Source: Haliscomenobacter sp. (lineage in GTDB: Bacteria > Bacteroidota > Bacteroidia > Chitinophagales > Saprospiraceae). From it: a DNA stretch of 64,000 bases. The notes under the pieces are model-generated. The model saw nothing but the letters and a program-made list of their open reading frames with translations. It was not told the DNA's origin and searched no databases. Position numbers and translations under genes: made by a program. Location: assembly GCA_016707205.1 (NCBI GenBank), contig JADJHZ010000019.1:4498-68497 (forward strand), given 5' to 3'. This document shows, piece by piece, positions 8,010-17,300 of the stretch; the first letter of the stretch is position 1, and the number at the start of each line of letters is the position of its first letter.

Positions 8010-10496
8010 TTAGAAGCTTTCGCCTTGATCTTTAAGGTCGGAGTTGTTGATCTTGCTGCGGCGTTCGCGGCGGGCGCCGGTGAAGTCGAGCTGCCCAAAG
8101 CGATAGTTAAAGCTCAGGCCGAAAGAGCGTTGGGCAATGGTGTAGTTGCTTTCCTGGAAAAACGTAGGGCCTTCCAGGCGGTTGGGGAACTTGAGGTTTT
8201 TGCGGAACGGCTGATCCACCACAAGGCCCAGACTGGCTTTCTTATTGGCAAAGTCCTTGCGGATGCCGATGCTGGAGCGCGTGTGCGAAGCGCGGTATCC
8301 TTGCAGGCTATAGCGTGGAGAATTATAGAACCCGGATACTTCCACACGCAGGTTTTTGGGGAAAGCATAGCTAACATTGAAGTTCCCGCGGTATTGAAGG
8401 CCGTTGTTGCTTAAGCGGATCCCGTTGATCGTTGCTTCCGTATAGTAATTGGCCACGTTTAAACCGCCGCGGATATTGAGCTTATCTTTCAGGTTGACCG
8501 AGGAAAAGAAGTCCAAGCCATAGGTATAGTTGGTTCCGATGTTCTGATAGGTAGTAATCGAGGTTCCGAGGTCGTCGATTTCGAGATAGTTCTCGATCAC
8601 GTCGTTGGTATGCCGGAGGAAAAGCGATGCGTTAAAGACCACGCCTTTAATGAAGGTATTGTAGCCGAGTTCATACGCGTTGGTGGTCTCCGGGAGCAGC
8701 TGAGGGTTGCCGACCGTGATATCCCGGGGGTCTTCCAGCGGGATATAGGGGTTGATGAACCGCAGGCTTGGCCTTTGGATACGCTGGCTGAAGCTGACCC
8801 GCAGGTTGGAGAACTGGTTTAGTTTGCGACTGAAGATGATGCTCGGTAGCAGGTTGTCGTAATTGAAGTCAAAGGTGGTTTCGTTGGTGTTGAAATCGCC
8901 CAGAATGGTGGTGTGCTCGTAGCGGGTACCGACAACCATGCCGTAGTTTTTGCCCAATGCGACATTGAACGACAGGTAACCAGCGAGTACATCCTGCTCG
9001 TAGTTGAGTACGTCGGAGCGGGTGAAGTCGGTCAGATAGAGCCCGGATAACTGATCGAATAAGTTGTAGCTGAAATCGCTTTCGATCTTGCGGACGATGG
9101 CTTTTGCTCCGGTTTCCAGTTTCAATCCTTTGGAGAACGGATGCACGTAGTCGGCCTGGATGGTGGTTTCCACATTTAAGCCGTCGTTGTCGTTTTTTTC
9201 GTTGCGGTATAGCGAGGCGTCGTTTCCTTGCTGAAGTACTTGGTTTTCCTGCAGGCTGGCGTCGCCGTTGATCTGGATGGCGAAAGAAAGTTCCTGCTCC
9301 GGTTTTTTGAACGTGCGGCGGAAGTCGGTCGTCCAGTCGAAACCGCCGTTAATGGATTTGCTGTTGGAGCTGCGGTCGTAGTCCTGGTTGACGCCGTTAA
9401 TAGGATCGTTGAAAATAGATTCCGTTGTATTTTCCTGTTTTCTCCCGAAGGCCCGGAGGGAGAAGGATGTACTTACGCTATTAAATGCGTTGAAGTCGTA
9501 GTTGGCGCCCAGAGTAGCGCGCGGCCCAAAAAAGTTGCCGTCGCCGGTGCTGAACTGATTCAGGGTGCGGGTCTGGTTGTCGATGTAGTCTTCGCGCACG
9601 AAGGTGGTTTCCGATGGCCGGGAGTAGGAGAACCATCCGCCGCCGCTGAAGTTCAGCCCAAAACGGCCCCGAACGAGGTTAAGGCTGACGTTGGAATTGC
9701 CGCTGCGGGTCCCTACCGATCCCCCTACCGACCCGGTAAAGCCTTCCGCAGATTTTTTCTTGGTGATGATATTGACGATACCGGCAGAGCCTTCGCCGTC
9801 AAACCGAGCCGTGGGAGCAGTGATAACCTCCACGCTCTTGATCTGATCCGCCGGGATGGTGCGCAGGGCATCCGCCGGGTTAGCGGCAAAGATCCCCGAA
9901 GGGCGGCCGTTGATGAGCACCTGCACCTGGGAAGAACCCCGGAGGGAAAGGTTGCCTTCGGCATCTACCGCCAGCATGGGCACGCGCTGGAGCACATCGG
10001 TGGCGTCGCCGATGGAGGTGTTCACGTCTTTTTCTGCGTTGTAGACGAGCTTGTCGATCCGGTTTTCGTAGGTTCCGGCTTCGCCTTTCACTTCTACTGC
10101 CGCCAGGTCGATCCCTTCTCCCACCAGTTGGAGTTTGCCGGCTTCGTAATCGGGATTTTTAGGCGTGAGCTCGATAGAGGTGACTTGTTTCGACTGGTAT
10201 CCGATAAAGGAGACCTGCAATTGGTATTTTCCCAACTTTACAGCCGGGAACTTGAACTGGCCTTTTTCATCGGTAACGACCCCGCCGCGTTGCTGCTGGG
10301 TTTTTTCATCGATCAGAACGACGGTAGCGAATTCGATCGGCGTATTGTCGTTCGAATCCAGGATGGTTCCGGAAATACGGCCGGTAATGCCGGCCTGGGG
10401 CATGCCCGTAGGAGGGCCCCCGGCGCCTTCAGGGCGCTGGGCGTTCAGTACGTTTAGGGATAGGAAAGCAAAAAGGGTGATAATCAGGGATTTCAT
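8010..10496 (-). CDS. Outer-membrane beta-barrel, TonB-receptor type with regulatory-like domain
   Basis: An 828-aa outer-membrane protein. The signal peptide MKSLIITLFAFLSLNVLNA-Q fixes the start at 10496. A disordered Gly/Pro segment precedes a carboxypeptidase-regulatory-like beta-sandwich (about 36-125, ending SFIGYQSKQV). A plug domain follows, containing VQVLINGRPSGIF and VEVITAPTARFDGEGSAGIVNII, then a long C-terminal barrel of the 'outer membrane beta-barrel family' type (OMP_b-brl_3). The substrate is unknown and no SusD partner is adjacent. The chain ends with a short polar tail after the last strand. A 14-bp dyad overlaps its start codon. Confidence 0.88.
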   Translation of the reverse strand: MKSLIITLFAFLSLNVLNAQRPEGAGGPPTGMPQAGITGRISGTILDSNDNTPIEFATVVLIDEKTQQQRGGVVTDEKGQFKFPAVKLGKYQLQVSFIGYQSKQVTSIELTPKNPDYEAGKLQLVGEGIDLAAVEVKGEAGTYENRIDKLVYNAEKDVNTSIGDATDVLQRVPMLAVDAEGNLSLRGSSQVQVLINGRPSGIFAANPADALRTIPADQIKSVEVITAPTARFDGEGSAGIVNIITKKKSAEGFTGSVGGSVGTRSGNSNVSLNLVRGRFGLNFSGGGWFSYSRPSETTFVREDYIDNQTRTLNQFSTGDGNFFGPRATLGANYDFNAFNSVSTSFSLRAFGRKQENTTESIFNDPINGVNQDYDRSSNSKSINGGFDWTTDFRRTFKKPEQELSFAIQINGDASLQENQVLQQGNDASLYRNEKNDNDGLNVETTIQADYVHPFSKGLKLETGAKAIVRKIESDFSYNLFDQLSGLYLTDFTRSDVLNYEQDVLAGYLSFNVALGKNYGMVVGTRYEHTTILGDFNTNETTFDFNYDNLLPSIIFSRKLNQFSNLRVSFSQRIQRPSLRFINPYIPLEDPRDITVGNPQLLPETTNAYELGYNTFIKGVVFNASLFLRHTNDVIENYLEIDDLGTSITTYQNIGTNYTYGLDFFSSVNLKDKLNIRGGLNVANYYTEATINGIRLSNNGLQYRGNFNVSYAFPKNLRVEVSGFYNSPRYSLQGYRASHTRSSIGIRKDFANKKASLGLVVDQPFRKNLKFPNRLEGPTFFQESNYTIAQRSFGLSFNYRFGQLDFTGARRERRSKINNSDLKDQGESF

Positions 10497-10559
10497 TGTG
10501 GTCGATTGGTTTAATGACAAAACTTGACTTTTTTGTGACAAAAATGACCACAATGAAAT
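10490..10559 (-). promoter_or_regulatory. 14-bp dyad covering the start codon
   Basis: ATTTCATTGTGGTC (10490-10503) and GACCACAATGAAAT (10546-10559) are perfect inverted repeats. In the mRNA the proximal arm contains the ATG at 10496, so the hairpin would bury the initiation codon. It could instead be an operator dyad. A smaller TTTTGT/ACAAAA palindrome lies between the arms. Confidence 0.55.
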
Positions 10560-10666
10560 GTCAGGACAAGCGGATTGTTTAACCCTTGGCTTGAAAAAAC
10601 CCTAACGACCGTTCCCCGTCGACGAACAGCATTAAACTGAAGTTCTTTGTTTTACTAATTCTCTTC

Positions 10667-13063
10667 CTAAAAATCGATCTGATAGCTCAATACGGGAACG
10701 AGGCTGGACTGTTCGCGGTAGATCCATTTCCCGAGTTCTGGATCGAAATCGCGCGTCAGGCCGTCGATGTTTGTTCGGGCGATGGCGTTTTGGATATCCA
10801 GGGCCAGCGTCCAGGCGGTATTGGGCTTATCCCGCCGGTAGGCGACGCGCAAGTCGGGGCGGAAGTAGGCCGGGACCCGGTCCTGGAATGCCAGGCTTTC
10901 ATTGACCAGGGGCGTTTCGGGGTCGTAAGGGTCGGGGCCGGCAGGGGTTGCCAGAGGGGTCAGGCGTTGTCCTTGATTGTACAGAATGCGCAAACCCGTC
11001 TGGAGGGTTTTTCCCTGCCCCAGGTCCCATTCTTTTCCTCCCAGGAAATTAAAGCTCAGGCCGGTGTCGAAGTTGGTCGGATAGCGTTTGCCGTTGAGCG
11101 GCACGTAGGTCGATTTCAGAAGCGAAAGGGAGCTCAGAAAGAACGTACCGTTGGAGAAGACTTTTTCCAGGATCAGGTCAATGCCGATATTCCGGCCGGT
11201 TCCCGAGCTTTCCAGCGGGCGGTATGCAAACCCGTCGACCAGATTAATCATGGAGTAGGTGCTGTTGGGGTTCGTGCTAACGGGCACATCCTCCAGGGCT
11301 TGGAAATAGGTTTCCACCCGCAGGCGATACAACTTGGATAGGATCTGCTCCACCGCAAACACCACGTGATGGGCTTTCAGGAGGCCGAGCTGGCGATTGG
11401 GATACTGGATCGCCCCATTGTTCTCCACCCGGGTGAAATAATTGCCCAGGGGCAGCACCTTGCTATGCAAGCCATAGGCAAGGCTCAGGTGGTTGGTTGC
11501 CGAAGCCTGATACCGGACCCCGATACGCGGCTCGATCGAGGACGTTTCGTTGAGGGCAAAGTATAACCCGTGAACGCCAAGATTGATATTCCACCGCGGC
11601 GACGGCTTCCAGCGCAAGGTGCTGTATGCCTGCCCTTGCCAGGAATTGCCCTCCTCGTCCAAAAACGTTTTGTAAGCGCCTTCCAGAAGATACCTCCGGA
11701 ATAGATCGTATCCAAGCCGGGTTCCGATGACCCCGCTGCGAAGGGTCGCCTGGTTGCTCAGCTTGAGGGAATACAAGGTATGAACGGTGAGCTGCCCCTG
11801 CCGGTAGTCTTCGTCGTTAATCACGGTAGGGCTCAGAGAGGGGCTCAGGGTGTCGTTCCGGAAAATAATGTGCTGACCGGTCAGCGCCATATTTACGGAG
11901 AGGAAAGAATGGTCGTTCACCAGATAGGTGTAATTCGCGCCAGCGGCGCCCATATCGGTGTCAAAGTCGCGCGTGAGGTAGTCGGAATAGGATTTCCAGT
12001 TCTCCACGCCCTCCACGGCTTCGTTGAATTCAGCACTCACTCCGCCGATTCCCCATACGGAGAAGGCATGTTTGTAGTCTTCGCTGCTGAAATGCAGTTT
12101 GAAGGAAAGGTCTTGAAAGCGGTTGCTCTCGCGTTCGTTCACCAGGCGGATATCCATGGCATCCAGGATGCCCAGGGTGGAGTAGCGGTAGTTGACGAGG
12201 TAGGAGCTCCGGCCTTTGACGATCGGCCCCTCGGTGGCGAAATCCAGTCCGATCATCCCGGCCCGAAGCGTGTATTCCCGTTTTTGTTTGTTGCCGATCC
12301 GGAATTTCATATCAAAAACGCCGGAAAGGGCGTTGCCGTAGTCTGCGGGGAAAGCGCCGGAAGAAAAATCGGAATTACTTAGCATCCCGACGCTGAAAAT
12401 GGTAATCCCTCCCCCGGAAGAACCTTTGCGGGCGAAGTGGTTGGGGTTGAGGATGTCTACGCCTTCCACGCGCCAGAGGACGCCGAAATTCGCGTTTCCC
12501 CGAACGTTGATATCGCTCCGGTTGTCGCGGGCCGGCTGCACTCCTGGAAAGCCTACCGCCATGCGGCTGGGGTCGTTGGCGCTGGCGGCGTAGCGCTGGG
12601 TCTCTTCGGCAGAGAAGGAGCGGGTGCTGACGATGGCCAGTTCGTTGAGGGGTTCATTGCCCAGTTTCCGGGCGCGGACGACCACTTCTTCCACCATCAC
12701 GCCGGTTTCTACCAGTTCGATGGTCAGGTCCAGTTCTTTGGCCGAATTGAGGATTACATTGTCCGATACATACGTTTCATAACCGAGATACTGGCACTCC
12801 AGCTTATGCCTTCCTACCGGCACGGCAATCAGTTCAAACCGGCCGCCGGCATCCGTGACGGCGCCCACCGGCTGTTCCATGTTTATTAGCTGCACCGTTG
12901 CTCCAATAAGGGGCTGGCGGGTGTCTTTGTCGAGCACGAGACCACGGATAGTTTGAACCGGCTCCTGAGCTTGAGCCATCGAAATAAAGCACAAACCAAG
13001 TAGTAACCACTGTGCGCCGTAAAGGAGGCGCCTTTGAAGGCGGGCATTCCGATGCGTTTTCAT
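10667..13063 (-). CDS. TonB-dependent receptor with CarboxypepD_reg-like domain
   Basis: A 798-aa outer-membrane receptor. The signal peptide runs MKTHRNARLQRR...GLCFISMAQA-Q. A regulatory-like domain (about 38-128: IRGLVLDKDTRQPLIGATV ... CQYLGYETYV) precedes the plug (MVEEVVVRARK as a TonB-box-like stretch, then RSDINVRGNANFGVLWRVEGVDILNPNHFA) and a 22-strand-type barrel. The chain ends in LSYQIDF with the terminal Phe expected for barrel assembly. The plug lacks a SusC-like signature and there is no SusD neighbour, so a carbohydrate role is not supported. It lies 170 nt downstream of the other OMP start on the same strand and may or may not be co-regulated. Confidence 0.9.
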   Translation of the reverse strand: MKTHRNARLQRRLLYGAQWLLLGLCFISMAQAQEPVQTIRGLVLDKDTRQPLIGATVQLINMEQPVGAVTDAGGRFELIAVPVGRHKLECQYLGYETYVSDNVILNSAKELDLTIELVETGVMVEEVVVRARKLGNEPLNELAIVSTRSFSAEETQRYAASANDPSRMAVGFPGVQPARDNRSDINVRGNANFGVLWRVEGVDILNPNHFARKGSSGGGITIFSVGMLSNSDFSSGAFPADYGNALSGVFDMKFRIGNKQKREYTLRAGMIGLDFATEGPIVKGRSSYLVNYRYSTLGILDAMDIRLVNERESNRFQDLSFKLHFSSEDYKHAFSVWGIGGVSAEFNEAVEGVENWKSYSDYLTRDFDTDMGAAGANYTYLVNDHSFLSVNMALTGQHIIFRNDTLSPSLSPTVINDEDYRQGQLTVHTLYSLKLSNQATLRSGVIGTRLGYDLFRRYLLEGAYKTFLDEEGNSWQGQAYSTLRWKPSPRWNINLGVHGLYFALNETSSIEPRIGVRYQASATNHLSLAYGLHSKVLPLGNYFTRVENNGAIQYPNRQLGLLKAHHVVFAVEQILSKLYRLRVETYFQALEDVPVSTNPNSTYSMINLVDGFAYRPLESSGTGRNIGIDLILEKVFSNGTFFLSSLSLLKSTYVPLNGKRYPTNFDTGLSFNFLGGKEWDLGQGKTLQTGLRILYNQGQRLTPLATPAGPDPYDPETPLVNESLAFQDRVPAYFRPDLRVAYRRDKPNTAWTLALDIQNAIARTNIDGLTRDFDPELGKWIYREQSSLVPVLSYQIDF

Positions 13064-13243
13064 AGGTACAAGGGTTTTAGTGGCGTTAATAATCCATGCT
13101 TAATTAAAACTCCTTAAGATACAAAAAATAGTGGCGTATTGCCAGCGCAGAATGATCTAAAGAGGTTTCGTCCGGGCAGGCCTTGCAAGGTCTTGACCTT
13201 CAGAATTTTTTTCTATATCTTTAAGAAAAATCAGGTTTGTTTT

Positions 13244-13432
13244 CTAAATGCTTTTTTTCTTGGCTTTTTCGGCAAAATAATTTCGCTTCGCCATTCCTAA
13301 AATAATTCCGCTAAACTCCCCCAACTCCTGAAATCCTTTTTTAACTGGCTCAAAAAGGTTCTTTTTTGTCTGTTTAATCGGCCGAATAGCCCTTTGGGCT
13401 TTAGCGCTCCTTTCTATGCTTAACAATTTCAT
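13244..13432 (-). CDS. Possible small basic protein (62 aa), doubtful
   Basis: The predicted protein begins MKLLSIERSAKAQRAIRPIK and ends FAEKAKKKSI. It is very Lys-rich and would be cytoplasmic. An AAAGGAT sequence lies a few bases upstream of the ATG, a plausible ribosome site. I recognise no family. The AT-rich, Lys-biased composition could equally be an accidental ORF in intergenic DNA, so this is a low-confidence call. Confidence 0.25.
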   Translation of the reverse strand: MKLLSIERSAKAQRAIRPIKQTKKNLFEPVKKGFQELGEFSGIILGMAKRNYFAEKAKKKSI

Positions 13433-13444
13433 AATCCTTTTTTA

Positions 13445-13475
13445 TTGAAAACCAGTGTGGTAGGCAATATCTTTG
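13445..13475 (+). promoter_or_regulatory. Consensus promoter of the CBM48-HhH gene
   Basis: TTG (13445-13447), a 20-nt spacer and TATCTTTG (13468-13475) match the Bacteroidota -33/-7 consensus. A second TATATTTG follows at 13479-13486. The expected leader to the ATG at 13556 is about 70 nt. Confidence 0.6.
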
Positions 13476-13555
13476 TTCTATATTTGCGGCATAGTGTAGA
13501 AAATACACCAACTATTTTTAATCGATTTATTTTTCAACCATTAACACCTCATGAC

Positions 13556-14206
13556 ATGCTGAAGAAACAATATCTGAAAAGCAAACCGTTGTGTAAAGTC
13601 ACGTTCAGCCTGCCCGTGGAGGCGGTTGAAGGAGGCGCCGAAGTACGCGTCGTTGGCGATTTCAACGACTGGAACTGGGAAAACGGATTGGCCATGGAAC
13701 TCAAGAAAAACGAGTACGTAGCCAGCGCCGAACTGATGACTGGACGTAATTACGAATTCCGTTACCTGGTAGACAATGATCATTGGGCGAACGATTGGAA
13801 CGCCGATGCATACCTTCCTTCTCCTTATTTTGGAGTAGAAAACTCGGTTGTGCTGCTGGTGGAACACGAATTCAGCGCAGGCGGACATACCGAAGAAGCT
13901 CCTGCAGCAGCTCCTGCAGTGAAAAAAACCGCTCCAAAAGCAGCCAAAGCAGCCAAAGACGATCTCAAGAAAATCGAAGGCATCGGACCGAAGATCCAGA
14001 CGCTTTTGGAGGCAAAAGGTATTACGAGCTTTGGCGACCTGGCCAAGGCGGACGTCTCTCTCCTGATGGAAATCCTGGAAGCTGCCGGGAGCCGTTTCAA
14101 AATGCACGATCCCACCACCTGGCCCCAGCAAGCCAAGCTGGCTGCCGAGGGCAATTGGGAAGAACTGAACAAGCTGCAGGCCGAACTGAAAGGCGGTAAG
14201 CGCTAA
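13556..14206 (+). CDS. Glycogen-binding (CBM48) domain fused to a helix-hairpin-helix domain
   Basis: A 216-aa cytoplasmic protein. Residues about 10-100 form a CBM48/AMPK-type glycogen-binding sandwich (VRVVGDFNDWNWENGLAMEL, with the W-N-W pattern and NYEFRYLVDN). An Ala/Lys/Pro linker (about 108-134, with VKKTAPK at 122-128) leads to a C-terminal helix-hairpin-helix domain (136-216: LKKIEGIGPKIQTLLEAKGI ... MHDPTTWPQQAKLAAEGNW). That C-terminal domain is the one I know as an extension of ribosomal protein L21 in Bacteroidota. The start was chosen after the promoter and before MLKKQYLKSK. The glgB gene lies 4.4 kb downstream. A role linking glycogen to nucleic acid or ribosomes is only inference. 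Confidence 0.78.
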   Translation: MLKKQYLKSKPLCKVTFSLPVEAVEGGAEVRVVGDFNDWNWENGLAMELKKNEYVASAELMTGRNYEFRYLVDNDHWANDWNADAYLPSPYFGVENSVVLLVEHEFSAGGHTEEAPAAAPAVKKTAPKAAKAAKDDLKKIEGIGPKIQTLLEAKGITSFGDLAKADVSLLMEILEAAGSRFKMHDPTTWPQQAKLAAEGNWEELNKLQAELKGGKR

Positions 14207-14237
14207 TTTGCCGCTATTCGCCGCAATAATCCAAGTC

Positions 14238-14277
14238 AAAGGCGGTGGAAACCAGTAAGGTTTCCGCCGCCTTTTTT
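14238..14277 (+). terminator. Intrinsic terminator
   Basis: A 16-bp stem with one G-U pair (14238-14253 with 14259-14274) and loop AGTAA ends in six T. It closes the CBM48-HhH transcript. Confidence 0.9.
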
Positions 14278-14363
14278 GTTTGCTCCTGTAACATACCCAA
14301 AACGTTGCATAACTCGTTAAATGTTGCGACTTTACCTGTTTAACCCAGTTTTTCCCAAATCCG

Positions 14364-17300
14364 ATGGTTATGCACGGAACGCGTTTTCCCCTCCTTGCCT
14401 TTTTATTAGTTTTCGCACTTTCTCCTTGGGGACTGCAAGCCCAGGAAGGCCCTTATGGTTTTTTGGAAAACAAAGGGCAAATTCGGGATCAATGGGGCCA
14501 GCCCAATCCCGATGCGCTTTTTTTGCTGCCTTCGGGTAATGGTCTTCAGGTTCAATTGAGAAAGGATGGGTTCAGCTATGACGCCTACCGGAGGGACGGG
14601 GCGCCGGGATTCGAACAGGAAAGGCTTTGGGGCGGCGTACTACGGATGCACCGGATAGATGTCGTCTTTGCCGGTGCAAATCCGGATGCCTGGATCGAAG
14701 TGCGGGACCCCGCATCCGATTACCTCCTGTATTATCCGCCAGGGGATACGACGGCCGGCATCCGCGTCCGTCATTACCGCAAGATCGTATACCGGGACGT
14801 TTATCCGCACATTGATGTGGAATTCGTCGCCTGGCCCGATGCCCAAAAACCCGTCGAATACAATTTCCTGCTTAAGCCCGGCGCAAAGCTGTCGGACATC
14901 CGGATGACGTATACGGGGGCTTCGAAAGCCGAAGTCGAGCCCGATAGGATCAGTCTGCCCCTGAGTCTGGGCCATTTGTCCGAGCGCATTCCGGCCAGTT
15001 TTTGGCAGGATAACCGGCAGCCGTTGGGTATTCAATACCGGAAGATAGAGACGCCCTCGATTTCTGCTAATGTCATTTCGGTTGGATTTCAGGGTGTGAC
15101 AGGAATCATCGACCGCCCTCTGGTCATCGACCCGACCCCGCATCTGGATTGGGGCTCCTATTACGGAGGCAGCGATCTGGACGAAGGGCGCGGGATGGCG
15201 CTGGACAGGCAGGGGAACGCCTATGCGATAGGAAGAACGCAATCGGTCTCGAACATTGCCACCGCCGGCGTACACCAAACAACGTTCGCTGCAGGCAGCG
15301 ACGCCCTGATCGTCAAATTCAACACCTCCGGCGCCCGCCTGTGGGGCGCCTACTACGGAGGGGCAGGCAATGATTCCGGCCAGGCGATTGAGGTGGATGC
15401 CCAAGGCAACGTATACGCTGTTGGCGCCACCGAATCCGCCAATGGCATTGCTACGCCGGGCGCTTTCCAGATCCTTTTCAATGCGGGTAATTCCGACGCA
15501 TTTCTGGTCAAACTCCGTCCCGACGGGACCCGGATCTGGGGCACGTACTTCGGGGGGCCAGATTATGAATTTGGCAATGATCTGGCCATTGACCGGGCTG
15601 GCAATGTGTTTATCACCGGGTGGACCATATCGTCCACCGGGATAGCGACCATGGGTAGCCACCAGCCTGCTTATACCGGGCAGTTGGATGGGTTTGTGGC
15701 CAAATTCAACCCCGGCGGGGCCAGGCTTTGGAGTACCTATTTCGGAGATATTGGCTTCGACCTGGGCCTCTCTACCGTGACCGACGCTTCCGGTAACGTG
15801 CTGATCTCCGGGTGGACTTCTTCCACTTCAGCTATCGCCACTGCCGGGGCTTATCAGACTACCTATGGCGGCGGGGATGCCGACGCGTTTATCCTGAAGT
15901 TTGCCGGCGCCAGCGGCGCCCTGCAATGGGGGACTTATTACGGAGGCGCCGGCAACGAGTACGGAGATGGATTAGCGGCGGATGCCGCGGGCAACCTTTA
16001 TATAACCGGACCGGTGAATTCCGGTAATGCCCATACGACGCCGGGGACCCATCAGACGGCCCTGCGAGGCGTCTGGGATGCATTTGTTGCCAAGTTCGAC
16101 CCTTCCGGCATCCGGCTTTGGGGAACGTATTTCGGAGGGGATGGGGATGAATCTGGTTATGGAATCCGGGCAGACCCAGCCGGCAGTGGCGCGGTTTTTG
16201 TCTCGGGGTTCACCAATTCGGCTAACGGGATCGCCACCGCAGACGCACACCAAATCGCTTATGGTGGCGGCCTAAACGACGCTTTTTTGGCAAAATTCTC
16301 ATCCGCCGGCACGCAGGAATGGGGTTCCTACTTCGGTGGGAACGCGGAAGACCGGGGCTACGGCATTGACGTGGATAGTGCTCAGGTTACTTATCTGGTA
16401 GGGTGGACGGCTTCTTCCTCCGGGATTGCCAATGCCAAAGGGCATCAGACGGCATTTGGGGGCGGAATGTCGGATATACTGGTTGCCCGGTTTTCGGATT
16501 GCTACGCGCCGCCCGCCCCGGCCAATACAAACGACTCCACTGAACTGGTCTTTTGCGGAAGCGCAAATACGGTGCTTCGGGCCCTCGGGGAAGGCGCTCT
16601 GACCTGGTATGATGCCCCCACCGGGGGGACGCTTCTGGCTTCGGGCGATTCGCTTGTTCTTTCCGCGCTGACCAACACCCGCGCCTACTATGTTCAGGAC
16701 AGTGTTTGCGCTGCGAGCAGTACCCGCACCCCTGTGATCGTTGCGGTGAACCCCATTCCAGAGGCTCCTGTTGGGACGGATGTGTCCGCTTGCGGCGGGC
16801 TCCAGCCTTTTCCTGCTTTGACGCTTACCACCGGAGCAGGGCTAACGGCCGACTGGTATTCATCCGCCGCCGGAGGGGCGCCCCTTTTGCGCGATGCCTT
16901 GACGTATTCCCCCACAGCCCCTGGAATATTTTACGCGGAAACCCGCAATCCGGCAACCGGCTGCGTGAGCGGCAGCCGAACTCCAGTTGCCCTCACTTTA
17001 AACCCAACGCCCAGTCTCAGTGCCGGGCCTGATCAGGAAGTTTGCCAAGGCGCCAGCTTTTCGATTGCGGCTTTGGCGTCTTCCGGTACGCCGCCTTACC
17101 GGTATGCCTGGAGCAATGGAGATACGACGGCTGCTATAACGCTCCTGCCGGCCTCCCCGGCTACGCTGTCCGTTTCGGTAACCGACAGCAGAGCCTGCAC
17201 AGCGGCAGATCAGGTGGTTATCCGTGTTAATCCCGCGCCCATTGCCAACGCTGGTCCCGATCTTTCCGTTTGTTCTGGCCAAGGAGCGACGCTCAACGGG

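Larger units (their letters stand above)
13064..13555. other. Intergenic region with a weak small ORF and a promoter
   Basis: This 492-nt gap holds an AAGGTC/GACCTT palindrome near 13187-13201 followed by a T-run, a possible 62-codon minus-strand ORF (13244-13432) and the promoter of the CBM48 protein (13445-13475). Nothing else is recognisable. Confidence 0.5.
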
